From Brevundimonas fontaquae (GTDB taxonomy: Bacteria > Pseudomonadota > Alphaproteobacteria > Caulobacterales > Caulobacteraceae), in NCBI RefSeq assembly GCF_017086445.1, contig NZ_CP070968.1:558001-622000 (forward strand): DNA of 64,000 nt, written 5' to 3'. The first letter of the stretch is position 1, and each line of letters opens with the position of its first letter. Positions 25,083 through 34,025 of this stretch are shown here, one piece after another. The position numbers and the translations under genes were made by a program. The notes under the pieces were generated by a model. The model ran no database searches. It saw only the letters and a program-made list of their open reading frames with translations, and was not told the DNA's origin.

Positions 25083-25217
25083 TGGGTGCGCGACTTGACG
25101 CAGCCAGTGCTCTTGGCTTGGGGCTGGACTTGTCCGTTGCGCCTGCTTTTTCTTGCCTTAGAAAAACCCAGAACGTTGAAGTCAATCGTTCGATAAGGGA
25201 TCGCTGTCGGTCGTACT

Positions 25218-25931
25218 TCAACGGGCGACCGACCGAAATCCTTCGCTGAAAACGGCGATCATGGTCTCGAGGACTGCGGCCAGATCCGAGGACTTGCACA
25301 AGCCGCCTGAGACGTCGTCGATCCGGCCGGTTTGGGCCAGGCCGTGCGTCAGGCTGGAGGAGACGAGGTCGAAGAACCAGTAGATGCGCTCCGGGGGAGC
25401 TGTCGGGGCTAAGGCCTTCAACATGCCGATGAAGCGTTGCACGATGGGGTCGAAGTTTTCGGCCATGACGTCCTTGCCGCCGAAATGGGAGGCGTTGGCG
25501 TGACCGACGATGGCCGCGAAATAGACCCAACCCTCGCCCTTCTCGATGACCACCTCATAGATGGGGCGCAGGAAGACATCGAGCACACCCTCGATCGTCA
25601 TGGCCGACCCGACCCTGGCCTCGTAAGCGTCCATCGCCGCGACGCGGGCCGCGTTCACCTCGACTGAACGTCGAGCGAAGACGGCCCGGAAAACTCGATC
25701 CTTGTCGCCGAAATAGTAGTGGATCAGGGAGCTGTCGACGTTCGCGCCGGTCGCGATCGCCTTGAGGGTGACGCCGTCGCGCCCGTGCAGGGCGAAGAGT
25801 TTTTCGGCCGCGTCGAGGATGGTGTTGGTCGCCTCTTCGCGCCTATCCGCCTGGGCGCGCCGGGGCCGGCGCTTCGTCGCAGGACGGGCGGTGGATCGGG
25901 TCTTGGCGGAACGGGCGAGAATGTCAGTCAT
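25218..25931 (-). CDS. TetR/AcrR family regulator of the hydrolase operon
   Basis: A 237-residue repressor from the ATG at 25931. A basic leader of about 35 residues precedes the TetR helix-turn-helix, TNTILDAAEKLFALHGRDGVTLKAIATGANVDSSLIHYYFGDKDRVFRAVFARR. The C-terminal domain (from about residue 90, with EGVLDVFLRPIYEVVIEKGEG) is of the TetR_C type and probably binds an organic ligand. It is divergent from a TonB-dependent receptor and a five-gene operon. A perfect 7+7 inverted repeat at 26018-26039 lies between them. Confidence 0.9.
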   Translation of the reverse strand: MTDILARSAKTRSTARPATKRRPRRAQADRREEATNTILDAAEKLFALHGRDGVTLKAIATGANVDSSLIHYYFGDKDRVFRAVFARRSVEVNAARVAAMDAYEARVGSAMTIEGVLDVFLRPIYEVVIEKGEGWVYFAAIVGHANASHFGGKDVMAENFDPIVQRFIGMLKALAPTAPPERIYWFFDLVSSSLTHGLAQTGRIDDVSGGLCKSSDLAAVLETMIAVFSEGFRSVAR

Positions 25932-26017
25932 CGGGGCGCTGTGATCGGTGCCGGCTGAGATCCGGATTTGACCGATTGATAGGAGGAACGACCGGACGAG
26001 ACCAGCCGGTTTCACTT

Positions 26018-26039
26018 CTTTATTTCAACGCCAATAAAG
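26018..26039. promoter_or_regulatory. Inverted repeat CTTTATT-N8-AATAAAG, probable TetR operator
   Basis: A perfect 7-bp inverted repeat with an 8-bp spacer lies in the 214-bp gap between the TetR gene and the TonB-receptor gene. A possible promoter for the operon follows (TTGACG at 26044-26049, 17 bp, TTTAGT), so bound repressor would overlap the -35 region. Confidence 0.6.
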
Positions 26040-26145
26040 TTTGTTGACGCTTCAAATGACCTCGGCTTTAGTTCCGGCGTTCGATCGACGGACATCCAAT
26101 GAGCCGACGCCAAGCCGGCCGTTCACATAGGGAAAGGGGACCGCC

Positions 26146-28383
26146 ATGCGGCAGACCATCATGACGGGCGTCAGCGCGCTCGCCCTCGCGCTCGCCGCAT
26201 CGTCGGCTTTGGCCCAGACTGCGGAACCACAAGCCGAGCCGCAGGCGACGACGCTCGATGAGGTCGTCGTCACCGCTCGGCGGACGGAAGAGAATATCCA
26301 GGACGTGCCCGTCGCCGTCACCGCCTTCAGCCAGGAGGGCCTGCGTCAGCGGGGCATCGAGACAGGCACGGATCTTCAGAACTTCACCCCGTCGCTCAGC
26401 GTCGTGGGCAATACCAATCGCAACCAGGAAAACTATACGATCCGCGGCATCGGCGGGATCGGCAGCCTAGGCACGGGCGGCGGACCGGGCGTCGTCGCCT
26501 ATTTCGCCGAGGTACCGTCCACGGCAAGCGGACCCGGTTTGCTGTTCGACCTTCAGTCGATCCAGGTCCTGAAAGGTCCGCAGGGCACCCTGTTCGGGCG
26601 CAACACCACGGGCGGTGCGGTCCTGCTGGACCCGGTCAAACCCGGCTTCGAGCCGGATGGCTATGTCGAGGGAACCGTCGGGAATCTGGATCGCCGATCT
26701 GCACGCGCCGCCGTGACTTTGCCCCTGAGCGACACCCTGTCTTTGCGCCTGGCTGGCCAGTTCGACCAGCGCGAGGGCTTCGTCACCGACGTGAACACCG
26801 GCAAGGATTACAACGACCGCAACAACTTCAGCCTGCGCGGCGGCCTGCTCTTCCAGCCCAACGACAGGATCAGCAGCTACACGGCCCTCAACTATGTCGA
26901 CATCGATGAGAACGGTCCCGGCACGGTCCTGCTGGCGGTCAATCCGGCCGGCCCGGCGGCCGCCCTGTTGAACCCGCTGCTGGCCGCCCAGCAGGCGCGC
27001 GGCAACAACCGGATCGCGTTGAGCGCCGACACCAAGAACGTCAGCCAGACCCTGCTGGCCCTGAACAACACCACCTTTCAGCTCACCGACAGCATCACGA
27101 TCAAGAATGTCCTCAGCTACACCCGCACGAGAGCCGACTTCGGCTCCGACGGCGACGCCTCGATCCTGGTCATCAACGACCTGAACGGCGCCATTCCCGG
27201 CCGCTGGAACGTCGACAACGAGACCTGGACGGAAGAGCTTCAGGCGCGGATCGAGCTGGGCCGGCTGACCTTCCAGACCGGGGTCTTCTATTCCGACACC
27301 TCGACGGTCACGCCCTTGACCTTCGTCCAGCGCGCCAACCTTGGCGCCGTCACCTTGCTGCAGGACAGCGCCCACGCAAACGACAGCTCAAAGGCCGTCT
27401 ATGGCCAGTTTTCCTATGCGATCACCGACACCCTGACGGCCAACGCCGGCTATCGCTATACCTGGGACGAGTTCGGCGGCGACATCAGCATCTATATCCC
27501 TGAGTTCGGCAACGCCTGCGGCACCAACCCCGGTTTCGCCTTCCCCAACTGCAGCCGCGCCTTTGATGGAGAGAGCGACGGCGACACCTGGCAGCTGGGT
27601 CTGGACTGGCAGGCCACGCCCGACACCCTGATCTATGGCGTCAGCCGGCATGGCTACAAGAGCGGCGGGATCAATCCCTCGGTTCTTCTGGTCAGCGCTA
27701 CGAGTCCCCTGTTCCGGGTGCGACCCGAGACGGTCACTGACGGTGAGATCGGCCTGAAGCACGACTGGTCGGCTTCGGGGATCAATGCCCGGACGAATGT
27801 CTCGGCCTTCTACATGAAATATGAGGACATCCAGCGCAGCGACTACGCCCTGATCGGAGGCTTCAACACCCAGCTCATCACCAATGCCGCCGAGGCGACG
27901 GTGAAGGGCTTCGAGTTCGAGGGCGTCATCCAGCCCATCGCGCCGCTGACACTTACGGCGACCTATTCGTATAACGACGCGACCTACGACAAGTACATCG
28001 ATGGCCTCGGCGTCGACCGCAGTGGCTTCCCGTTCCAGTATGTGCCCAAGAACAAGTACAGCGTCGACGCCAAGCTCTATCTGCCTGTCCCGTCGACGAT
28101 CGGCGATGTCAGCGTGCGCGCCTCCTACGCCTGGCAGGACGACCAGCAGGTGTCTTCGGACCTGCAGCCTTTCGGCGTCATTCCGGCCTATGGCCTGCTC
28201 AATGTTCGTCTGGACTGGGAGCATATCGCCGGCTCGGACGTGGCCCTGTCTCTCTACGGCACGAACGTGACGGACGAAGAATACCGCGTCACCTCCAACG
28301 CGACCTACAACACCACCGGCCTGGTCGGCGCCGCCTTCGGCGATCCGCGCCAGTACGGCGTGACCCTGCGTTACAGCTGGTAG
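26146..28383 (+). CDS. TonB-dependent outer-membrane receptor (operon-leading)
   Basis: A 745-residue outer-membrane transporter. The signal peptide ends ASSALAQ near residue 24. TLDEVVVTARRTEENIQDVPVAVTAFS is the TonB-box/plug start typical of Caulobacterales and sphingomonad receptors. The plug carries YTIRGIGGIG and a clear LKGPQGTLFGRNTTGGAVLL. The beta-barrel ends in the aromatic terminus QYGVTLRYSW, needed for assembly. There is no STN domain. It leads a co-directional operon of a lipase-like hydrolase, an acyl-CoA ligase, a GH1 enzyme and an esterase, so the imported ligand is probably a glycoside or ester. It is unlikely to be a siderophore receptor, since no FecI/FecR pair is linked. 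Confidence 0.93.
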   Translation: MRQTIMTGVSALALALAASSALAQTAEPQAEPQATTLDEVVVTARRTEENIQDVPVAVTAFSQEGLRQRGIETGTDLQNFTPSLSVVGNTNRNQENYTIRGIGGIGSLGTGGGPGVVAYFAEVPSTASGPGLLFDLQSIQVLKGPQGTLFGRNTTGGAVLLDPVKPGFEPDGYVEGTVGNLDRRSARAAVTLPLSDTLSLRLAGQFDQREGFVTDVNTGKDYNDRNNFSLRGGLLFQPNDRISSYTALNYVDIDENGPGTVLLAVNPAGPAAALLNPLLAAQQARGNNRIALSADTKNVSQTLLALNNTTFQLTDSITIKNVLSYTRTRADFGSDGDASILVINDLNGAIPGRWNVDNETWTEELQARIELGRLTFQTGVFYSDTSTVTPLTFVQRANLGAVTLLQDSAHANDSSKAVYGQFSYAITDTLTANAGYRYTWDEFGGDISIYIPEFGNACGTNPGFAFPNCSRAFDGESDGDTWQLGLDWQATPDTLIYGVSRHGYKSGGINPSVLLVSATSPLFRVRPETVTDGEIGLKHDWSASGINARTNVSAFYMKYEDIQRSDYALIGGFNTQLITNAAEATVKGFEFEGVIQPIAPLTLTATYSYNDATYDKYIDGLGVDRSGFPFQYVPKNKYSVDAKLYLPVPSTIGDVSVRASYAWQDDQQVSSDLQPFGVIPAYGLLNVRLDWEHIAGSDVALSLYGTNVTDEEYRVTSNATYNTTGLVGAAFGDPRQYGVTLRYSW

Positions 28384-28393
28384 GAGAAGAGCA

Positions 28394-29776
28394 ATGACCT
28401 TGAAGCCGTCGCATGTCCGGGCGCGGACGGCGTTCGCCGCCCTGGCCGCCGCTGCCATACTGACGGGCGCCGGTTGCAGCACCCCGGCCAACGCCGACCT
28501 GCAACCGGCCCAGGCCTCCTTTGCCGCAAGGGCCGCGGCCCAGCAGGCGACGAATGTGGAAGTGAAAGCCCGGGAGGATGGCGGCTTCACCGTCAACGGC
28601 AAGCTGGAGGGCGATCATTTCGCCATGGCCGTGCCGGCTGACTGGAACGGCCAGGCTCTGGTCTTCGCCCATGGCTATTCGGTGCCCGGCAGTTCGGTCA
28701 CCGTTTCAGAGGATCCGGCGGACAAGGACCCCTCGGGCGGGCTGATGAAGGGGGCCTATGCCCAGGGCTTCGCCATCGCCCACAGCGATTTCGACAAGGC
28801 CGGGGTGGGTGTGGAATCGGCGGTCGAGAACACCCTGCGCCTGCGGGCCTTTCTCGGCCGTATGGGCGTGACCGAGGCCTATGTCGCCGGCGGCTCGATG
28901 GGTGGCAACATTGTCATGGCCATCATCGAAACCCAGCCGACCGCCTTCAAGGGCGCCTTGTCCGGCTGCGGATTGGTCGACAACTGGACTGACGAGGTCG
29001 GGCTGCTGATCGATCTGCGCGCCCTTTACGCCTACTATACGAAGGACACCCCCTACGCCCTGCCGGGGGAGACGGACCTCAACCGCTCCGCCCTGTCCCC
29101 GATCGCGCCAAATGCAATCGGGGCCCTGAACGAGCCCTTCCGGCTCCTCCAGATGAAGCGGATCGCCGACCCGATCGCCGCCCTGTTCAAGGCCGCGAAG
29201 GAGACGCCCGGCGGTCGCGAGGCGCAGATCATCGACAAGATCGCCTCCATCGCCGGCGTGACGCCCGAACCGGCCTCCCTCATCGTGCCGATCATGACCG
29301 TGTCGCTCGGCATGGACGACATGAACGACACCTTTGGTGGCGGCATCTACGACAACACGTCCAAGGTCTACGCCAGCCCCCTGTTGTCCGCAGAAGAGGC
29401 CGCAGCTTTGAATCGTGACATCGGACGGGTTCGGTCGAACCCGTCTGCGGTAAGCTATGCCGATCGCTGGCGGCGTTCAACGGGCCGGTTTTCCGTGCCG
29501 CTGGTGGCCATTCACAACCGCATCGATTCCCTGGTTCCCTACAGCCAGTTCGAGGGCCTGATCCGCAAGACCGAGGCCGCCGGCAACGCCGATCGTCTGC
29601 TCGCCATCACGGTTCCGGAAATCAACATGCCCCTCACCGGGACGGGTCTGGACGGCCTCGCCCACTGCGGCTTCACTCCGGACCAGCTGGACGCAGCCTT
29701 CGACGCCCTCCAGACCTGGACGAATACGGGACAACGGCCGACCCCGGTCATGCCGCCTCCCGCACCGGCGCCCTGA
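28394..29776 (+). CDS. Secreted alpha/beta hydrolase (esterase-like)
   Basis: A 460-residue exported hydrolase. The N-terminus ends in TGAGCS, which could be a weak lipoprotein signal, otherwise a normal signal peptide. AHGYSVPG marks the oxyanion-hole region and VAGGSMGGN carries the nucleophile Ser168. The likely acid is in AIHNRIDSLVPYSQF and the His in GLAHCGF near the C-terminus. The length and layout resemble tannase/feruloyl-esterase-like or prolyl-peptidase-like secreted hydrolases, but no specific family is certain. It starts 10 nt after the receptor gene and has a GGAGAAG ribosome site. Confidence 0.8.
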   Translation: MTLKPSHVRARTAFAALAAAAILTGAGCSTPANADLQPAQASFAARAAAQQATNVEVKAREDGGFTVNGKLEGDHFAMAVPADWNGQALVFAHGYSVPGSSVTVSEDPADKDPSGGLMKGAYAQGFAIAHSDFDKAGVGVESAVENTLRLRAFLGRMGVTEAYVAGGSMGGNIVMAIIETQPTAFKGALSGCGLVDNWTDEVGLLIDLRALYAYYTKDTPYALPGETDLNRSALSPIAPNAIGALNEPFRLLQMKRIADPIAALFKAAKETPGGREAQIIDKIASIAGVTPEPASLIVPIMTVSLGMDDMNDTFGGGIYDNTSKVYASPLLSAEEAAALNRDIGRVRSNPSAVSYADRWRRSTGRFSVPLVAIHNRIDSLVPYSQFEGLIRKTEAAGNADRLLAITVPEINMPLTGTGLDGLAHCGFTPDQLDAAFDALQTWTNTGQRPTPVMPPPAPAP

Positions 29777-29779
29777 TCG

Positions 29780-31429
29780 ATGGCGCTTCGTTTCGCCGAC
29801 CCTGCGCCGGATGCCTATGCCTATCCCTTGTTGATCCGGCACCTGCTGCAGAGCGCGCTCGATGCGCGGAGCGGTCGCGAGATCGTCGGCTCTGACAACC
29901 GGCGTCACGACTACCAAACGCTGGCGCGTCGCGTCGGCCGTCTGGCCGCCGTGCTCGCGGCCCACGGCGTGGATCAGGGCGATGTCGTCGCGGTGATGGA
30001 CTGGGACAGTCATCGCTATCTGGAGGCCTATTTCGCCATTCCCATGATGGGGGCTGTCCTGCAGACGGTGAACGTCCGGCTGTCCAGGGATCAGATCGCC
30101 TACACCCTGAAGGACACACGTCCGCGCGCGATCATCGTCCACTCTGACTTTCTGGAAGCACTCGCCGCGCTGCGCCCGGCGCTCGAGCCAGGCTGCGTGG
30201 TCATCACCTGCCACGACGGCCAGCCCGTTTCGCTCGATGACGCGGTCGGGGACTATGAATCCCTGCTGGCGGCGGAAGAGGAGACCTTTCCCTTCATCGA
30301 CTTCGACGAGAACGCCCTGGCCACGACCTTCCACACCACGGGCACGACGGGCCTGCCCAAGGCGGTGACCTTCAGCCACCGTCAGTTGGTGCTTCACACC
30401 CTGGCGGTCGGGCTGGCGATGGGGCAGCAACCCGTCGAACAGGGACTGTGGCGAGAGTCGGTCTATATGCCGGTGACGCCCATGTTCCATGTCCACGCCT
30501 GGGGCCTGCCCTATGTGGCCACCCTGCTGGGGCTGAAACAGGTCTATCCGGGCCGCTATGTCCCCGCCCGCCTACTGGCGTTGAAGCGGGACGAGGGCGT
30601 CACCTATTCGCACTGCGTCCCGACGATCCTGCAGATGATCCTGGACGAAGCCGGTCCCGACGCCCGGCTCGGTCCCTGGACCGTCATCATCGGCGGATCG
30701 GCCCTGCCGGAATCGCTGCTCCGCGCCGCCGCCGCCGTCGGGATCACCGCCGTGGCGGGCTACGGCATGTCCGAGACGGGTCCGGTGCTGACGCTCTCGC
30801 GCCACGAGGACGATGACGCTCGCCCGCCCGAGCAGGTGCGCCGCTGGGCAGGCCGCCCCATCCCGCTGGTCCAAGTCCACTTACAGGATGAGAACGGCGA
30901 CTCTGTCTCCGACGAACCCGGCGCCCAGGGCGAGATCGTGGTGCGCGCGCCGTGGCTCACCCAAACCTATCCGAACAGCGCCGAGGCCGGCGCCGCTCTC
31001 TGGTCGGGCGGCTGGCTCCACACCCAGGACGTCGCCACCCGTGAGGCGGCGGGCGACATCGTCATCCGCGACCGACTGAAGGACGTCATAAAAACCGGCG
31101 GCGAATGGGTCTCCTCCGCCGAAATCGAGGACCTGGCGCTGCGGGATCCGGACGTCGCCGAGGCGGCGGTCGTGGGGGCTCCCGATCCCCGATGGGGGGA
31201 AAGACCGGTGGTGTTCGCCGTGGCGCGAGCCGGTCGCACGCCCGTTCTGCAGACCTTGAAAGACCGAATGTCGCCGTTGGTGTCTGCCGGACACCTCAGC
31301 CGATGGGCCGCGCCCGACCGTCTGATCCTGATCGATGCCCTGCCACGGACGAGTGTGGGCAAGATTGACAAGAAAGCCCTTCGTCTCCTGCTCGGAGATG
31401 ATGTGCTGGACAGCCGGAGCGCTTCATGA
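29780..31429 (+). CDS. Acyl-CoA ligase (medium-chain type, AlkK-like)
   Basis: A 549-residue AMP-forming ligase that activates a carboxylic acid as its CoA thioester in the cytoplasm. The P-loop is TTFHTTGTTGLPKAV (near residues 182-196). MPVTPMFHVHAWGLPYVATLLGLKQVYPGRYVP matches the AlkK/FadD3-type medium-chain ligases, and GYGMSETGPVL is motif A5. The C-terminal catalytic Lys lies in RTSVGKIDKKALR. It overlaps the following GH1 gene by 4 bases. In this operon it probably takes up the acid released by the esterases; the chain length is inferred. Confidence 0.9.
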   Translation: MALRFADPAPDAYAYPLLIRHLLQSALDARSGREIVGSDNRRHDYQTLARRVGRLAAVLAAHGVDQGDVVAVMDWDSHRYLEAYFAIPMMGAVLQTVNVRLSRDQIAYTLKDTRPRAIIVHSDFLEALAALRPALEPGCVVITCHDGQPVSLDDAVGDYESLLAAEEETFPFIDFDENALATTFHTTGTTGLPKAVTFSHRQLVLHTLAVGLAMGQQPVEQGLWRESVYMPVTPMFHVHAWGLPYVATLLGLKQVYPGRYVPARLLALKRDEGVTYSHCVPTILQMILDEAGPDARLGPWTVIIGGSALPESLLRAAAAVGITAVAGYGMSETGPVLTLSRHEDDDARPPEQVRRWAGRPIPLVQVHLQDENGDSVSDEPGAQGEIVVRAPWLTQTYPNSAEAGAALWSGGWLHTQDVATREAAGDIVIRDRLKDVIKTGGEWVSSAEIEDLALRDPDVAEAAVVGAPDPRWGERPVVFAVARAGRTPVLQTLKDRMSPLVSAGHLSRWAAPDRLILIDALPRTSVGKIDKKALRLLLGDDVLDSRSAS

Positions 31430-32787
31430 CCCGTGCCTTCTCCCCCACCCCGAGCCGACGTTCCATCCTGACGGCCGGGACACTCGCCGCCGTCCTCGCC
31501 ACCCAAGTTTCGGCAAAGCCTGCGTCTGCCGCAGCCCGCGCCGTCCGCGGCGAGGGCGCGGCCCCCTTTTTGTGGGGGGCGGCCACTGCGGGGCATCAGG
31601 TCGAGGGCAACAATGTCGCGAGCGACATCTGGCTGCTGGAACAGGTCAAACCGACCCTGTTCAGCGAGCCATCGGGCGACGCCTGTGACAGCTTTGAACG
31701 CTGGCGCGAAGACATTGAAATCGTCCGGTCGCTGAACCTCAACGCCTACCGCTTCTCCGTCGAATGGTCTCGGATCGAGCCCGCCGAGGGCCAGGTCTCG
31801 CTGTCGGCGCTGGAGCACTACCGGCGCATGGTCGTCGCCTGCCGCGAGGCGGGTCTGGCCCCGATCGTCACCCTCAGCCATTTCACCTCGCCGCGCTGGT
31901 TCGCGGCCAAAGGCGGCTGGTTTCACCCGGACGCGCCGACGACCTTCTCACGTCACGCCGAGCGGGTCATTCGCCATCTGGGCGAGGGCGTCAGCCACGT
32001 CGTGACCTTCAACGAACCCAATCTCCAGCTTCTGGGCGAATGGGGCAGGACGCCCGACCCGGTCGTGCGCCAGACCATGACGGACATGCTGGCCGCGGCG
32101 GCGAAGGCCAGCGGGTCCGACCGCTTCTCTCTCATGAACACAGGCGATGCGGCGGCCATGGTCGCCCCCGTCCTCGAGGCGCATCGGCTGGCACGAGAGG
32201 CGATCAGGACAGTCCGCGCCGACCTGCCGGTGGGCATGACCCTGGCCATTCCGGACGATCAGGCGGTGGGCTCCGACAGCCGGATCGAGGAGAAGCGGGC
32301 GACGGTCTACGCCCCCTTCTTCGCAGAGGCGCGCCAGGACGATTTTCTCGGTGTCCAGACCTACAGTCGCAGCCTGATCGGCGCTGAAGGACCGCTGCCG
32401 GTGCCGGAGGGGGCGGAACGGACCCAGATGGGGGACGAGTTCTATCCGCAGGCGATCGGCGCCTCGATCCGTTATGCCCATGCCCAGACCGGCCGGCCGA
32501 TTCTGGTGACCGAGAACGGTCTGGCGACCCAGGACGATACAGTGCGGGCCCGGTTCATTCCCGCAGCGACGGCGGCCGTTCTCTCCGCCCGCGACGACGG
32601 GGTGCCGGTGATCGGCTACCTGCATTGGTCCCTGCTGGACAATTTCGAGTGGTTCGCCGGTTACGGTCCGAAATTCGGCCTGGTGTCAGTCGACCGCACG
32701 ACGTTCAAACGCACGGTCAAGCCGAGCGCCCGCATCCTCTCGGACATCGCTCGATCGGACCTCTCATCAAGGCGGCGCACATCATGA
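31426..32787 (+). CDS. Tat-exported GH1 beta-glycosidase
   Basis: A 453-residue glycoside hydrolase of family 1, which cleaves beta-glucosides or beta-galactosides with retention. Catalytic Glu197 is in VTFNEPN (acid/base) and Glu363 in ILVTENG (nucleophile). FLWGAATAGHQVEGN is the conserved N-terminal strand. SRRSILTAGTLAAVLA is a twin-arginine (Tat) signal, so the enzyme is exported folded. GH1 enzymes of this group are usually cytoplasmic, so Tat export is notable. It overlaps both neighbours by 4 bases (ATGA), which couples translation. Confidence 0.93.
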   Translation: MTRAFSPTPSRRSILTAGTLAAVLATQVSAKPASAAARAVRGEGAAPFLWGAATAGHQVEGNNVASDIWLLEQVKPTLFSEPSGDACDSFERWREDIEIVRSLNLNAYRFSVEWSRIEPAEGQVSLSALEHYRRMVVACREAGLAPIVTLSHFTSPRWFAAKGGWFHPDAPTTFSRHAERVIRHLGEGVSHVVTFNEPNLQLLGEWGRTPDPVVRQTMTDMLAAAAKASGSDRFSLMNTGDAAAMVAPVLEAHRLAREAIRTVRADLPVGMTLAIPDDQAVGSDSRIEEKRATVYAPFFAEARQDDFLGVQTYSRSLIGAEGPLPVPEGAERTQMGDEFYPQAIGASIRYAHAQTGRPILVTENGLATQDDTVRARFIPAATAAVLSARDDGVPVIGYLHWSLLDNFEWFAGYGPKFGLVSVDRTTFKRTVKPSARILSDIARSDLSSRRRTS

Positions 32788-33896
32788 CCAAACAAATCTG
32801 GCCAGCGGCCGCGATCTTCGCCGCAGTGATCTCGGCGGGCGCGCCAGCAGGGGCTCAGACCCCTCCCGCCTCTGCAGTCGATGACCCGTCGACGGCTCAC
32901 CTGCCGCCGATCGTTCTGCCCTATTCGAACTTCGCCAGCCCCGAGGCGCGCGCCCTGGCGGGCCGGCTGATGCACGAGCCGCCCTTTGAGTTCCGCGACG
33001 ATATCGCCAAGGCCCGCGAACACTACGGACGGTATAACGATGACCGTCTCGCGGAAGTTCGGGCGCTCTATTCGACCCATGAGGAGCGACAGACGATGGG
33101 TGGCGTGCCAGTCGATGTCGTGATGCCGAGCGAAGGCGTTTCAGATCGTAACGCGGCGCGCGTTCTGATCAATGTGCACGGGGGTGCCTGGATGTGGGGA
33201 TCGGGCAGTGGCGCTCTGGTGGAGGCTATTCCCATCGCTGCGGTCGGCCGGATCAAGGTGGTAGCCGTCGACTACAGGCTGGCACCCGAGCATCGCTATC
33301 CCGCCGCCTCGGAAGACGTCGCGGCCGTCTATCGTGAACTTCTGAAGACCTATCAACCGGAGAATATCGGCCTCTATGGCTGCTCCGCCGGCGGGGTTGT
33401 CGTGGCCCAGGCCACGGCCTGGTTCCAGACCCACGACCTGCCGGTCCCCGGCGCGATCGGCACCTTCTGCGGCACGGGCTCGGGCTATGGCGGGGACAGC
33501 GTCTTCCTCGGCCAGGCGACGACCGGGGGAACGGCTCCACCGCCTGCTGCCGCAGACAGCATCGGTATTCCCAATCCCTACATGGCTGGCGTGCCGCTGG
33601 ATGATCCCCAAGCCTACCCTGTAACCGACGACGCCGTCATTGCGCGTTTCCCCCCGACCCTCCTGCTCGCCGGCGGCCGCGACTTCGCCGCCTCCACCCT
33701 GACGACCATGCATCGGCGCCTGGCTGCGGTCGGGGTGGAGTCCGACCTCTTCCTGTTCGACGGTCTGTGGCATGCCTTCTTCGTCTGGCCAGACTTGCCG
33801 GAATCGAAGGAGGCCTATGCGCTGATCGCACGGTTCTTCGATCAGCATCTGGGCGAACCCGCCGCCTCGACGGGACCGGACACCGCACGGCCATGA
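32784..33896 (+). CDS. HSL-type alpha/beta hydrolase, exported
   Basis: A 370-residue esterase of the hormone-sensitive-lipase family (bacterial family IV). The start at 32784 overlaps the GH1 stop by ATGA. Residues 1-24 form a signal peptide. LINVHGGAWMWGS gives the HGG oxyanion motif (residues 132-134). VVAVDYRLAPEHRYPAA is the family signature, LYGCSAGGVV carries nucleophile Ser201, and the acid and base are probably in LAGGRDF and DGLWHAF. Such enzymes remove short acyl groups, such as acetyl, from sugars or phenolics. It is the last gene of the operon. Confidence 0.9.
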   Translation: MTKQIWPAAAIFAAVISAGAPAGAQTPPASAVDDPSTAHLPPIVLPYSNFASPEARALAGRLMHEPPFEFRDDIAKAREHYGRYNDDRLAEVRALYSTHEERQTMGGVPVDVVMPSEGVSDRNAARVLINVHGGAWMWGSGSGALVEAIPIAAVGRIKVVAVDYRLAPEHRYPAASEDVAAVYRELLKTYQPENIGLYGCSAGGVVVAQATAWFQTHDLPVPGAIGTFCGTGSGYGGDSVFLGQATTGGTAPPPAAADSIGIPNPYMAGVPLDDPQAYPVTDDAVIARFPPTLLLAGGRDFAASTLTTMHRRLAAVGVESDLFLFDGLWHAFFVWPDLPESKEAYALIARFFDQHLGEPAASTGPDTARP

Positions 33897-34025
33897 TCCT
33901 CGACGTGCCGAATTCGCGGAACCGGTTCGCATTTGGCCCGTGTCTGCGTCCTTGTCTTCTGACGGCCCGTCAGAGGACCGCACGGGGGGCAGGGAAGATG
34001 AAGCCGATTTCGGCGGATACGGGTC

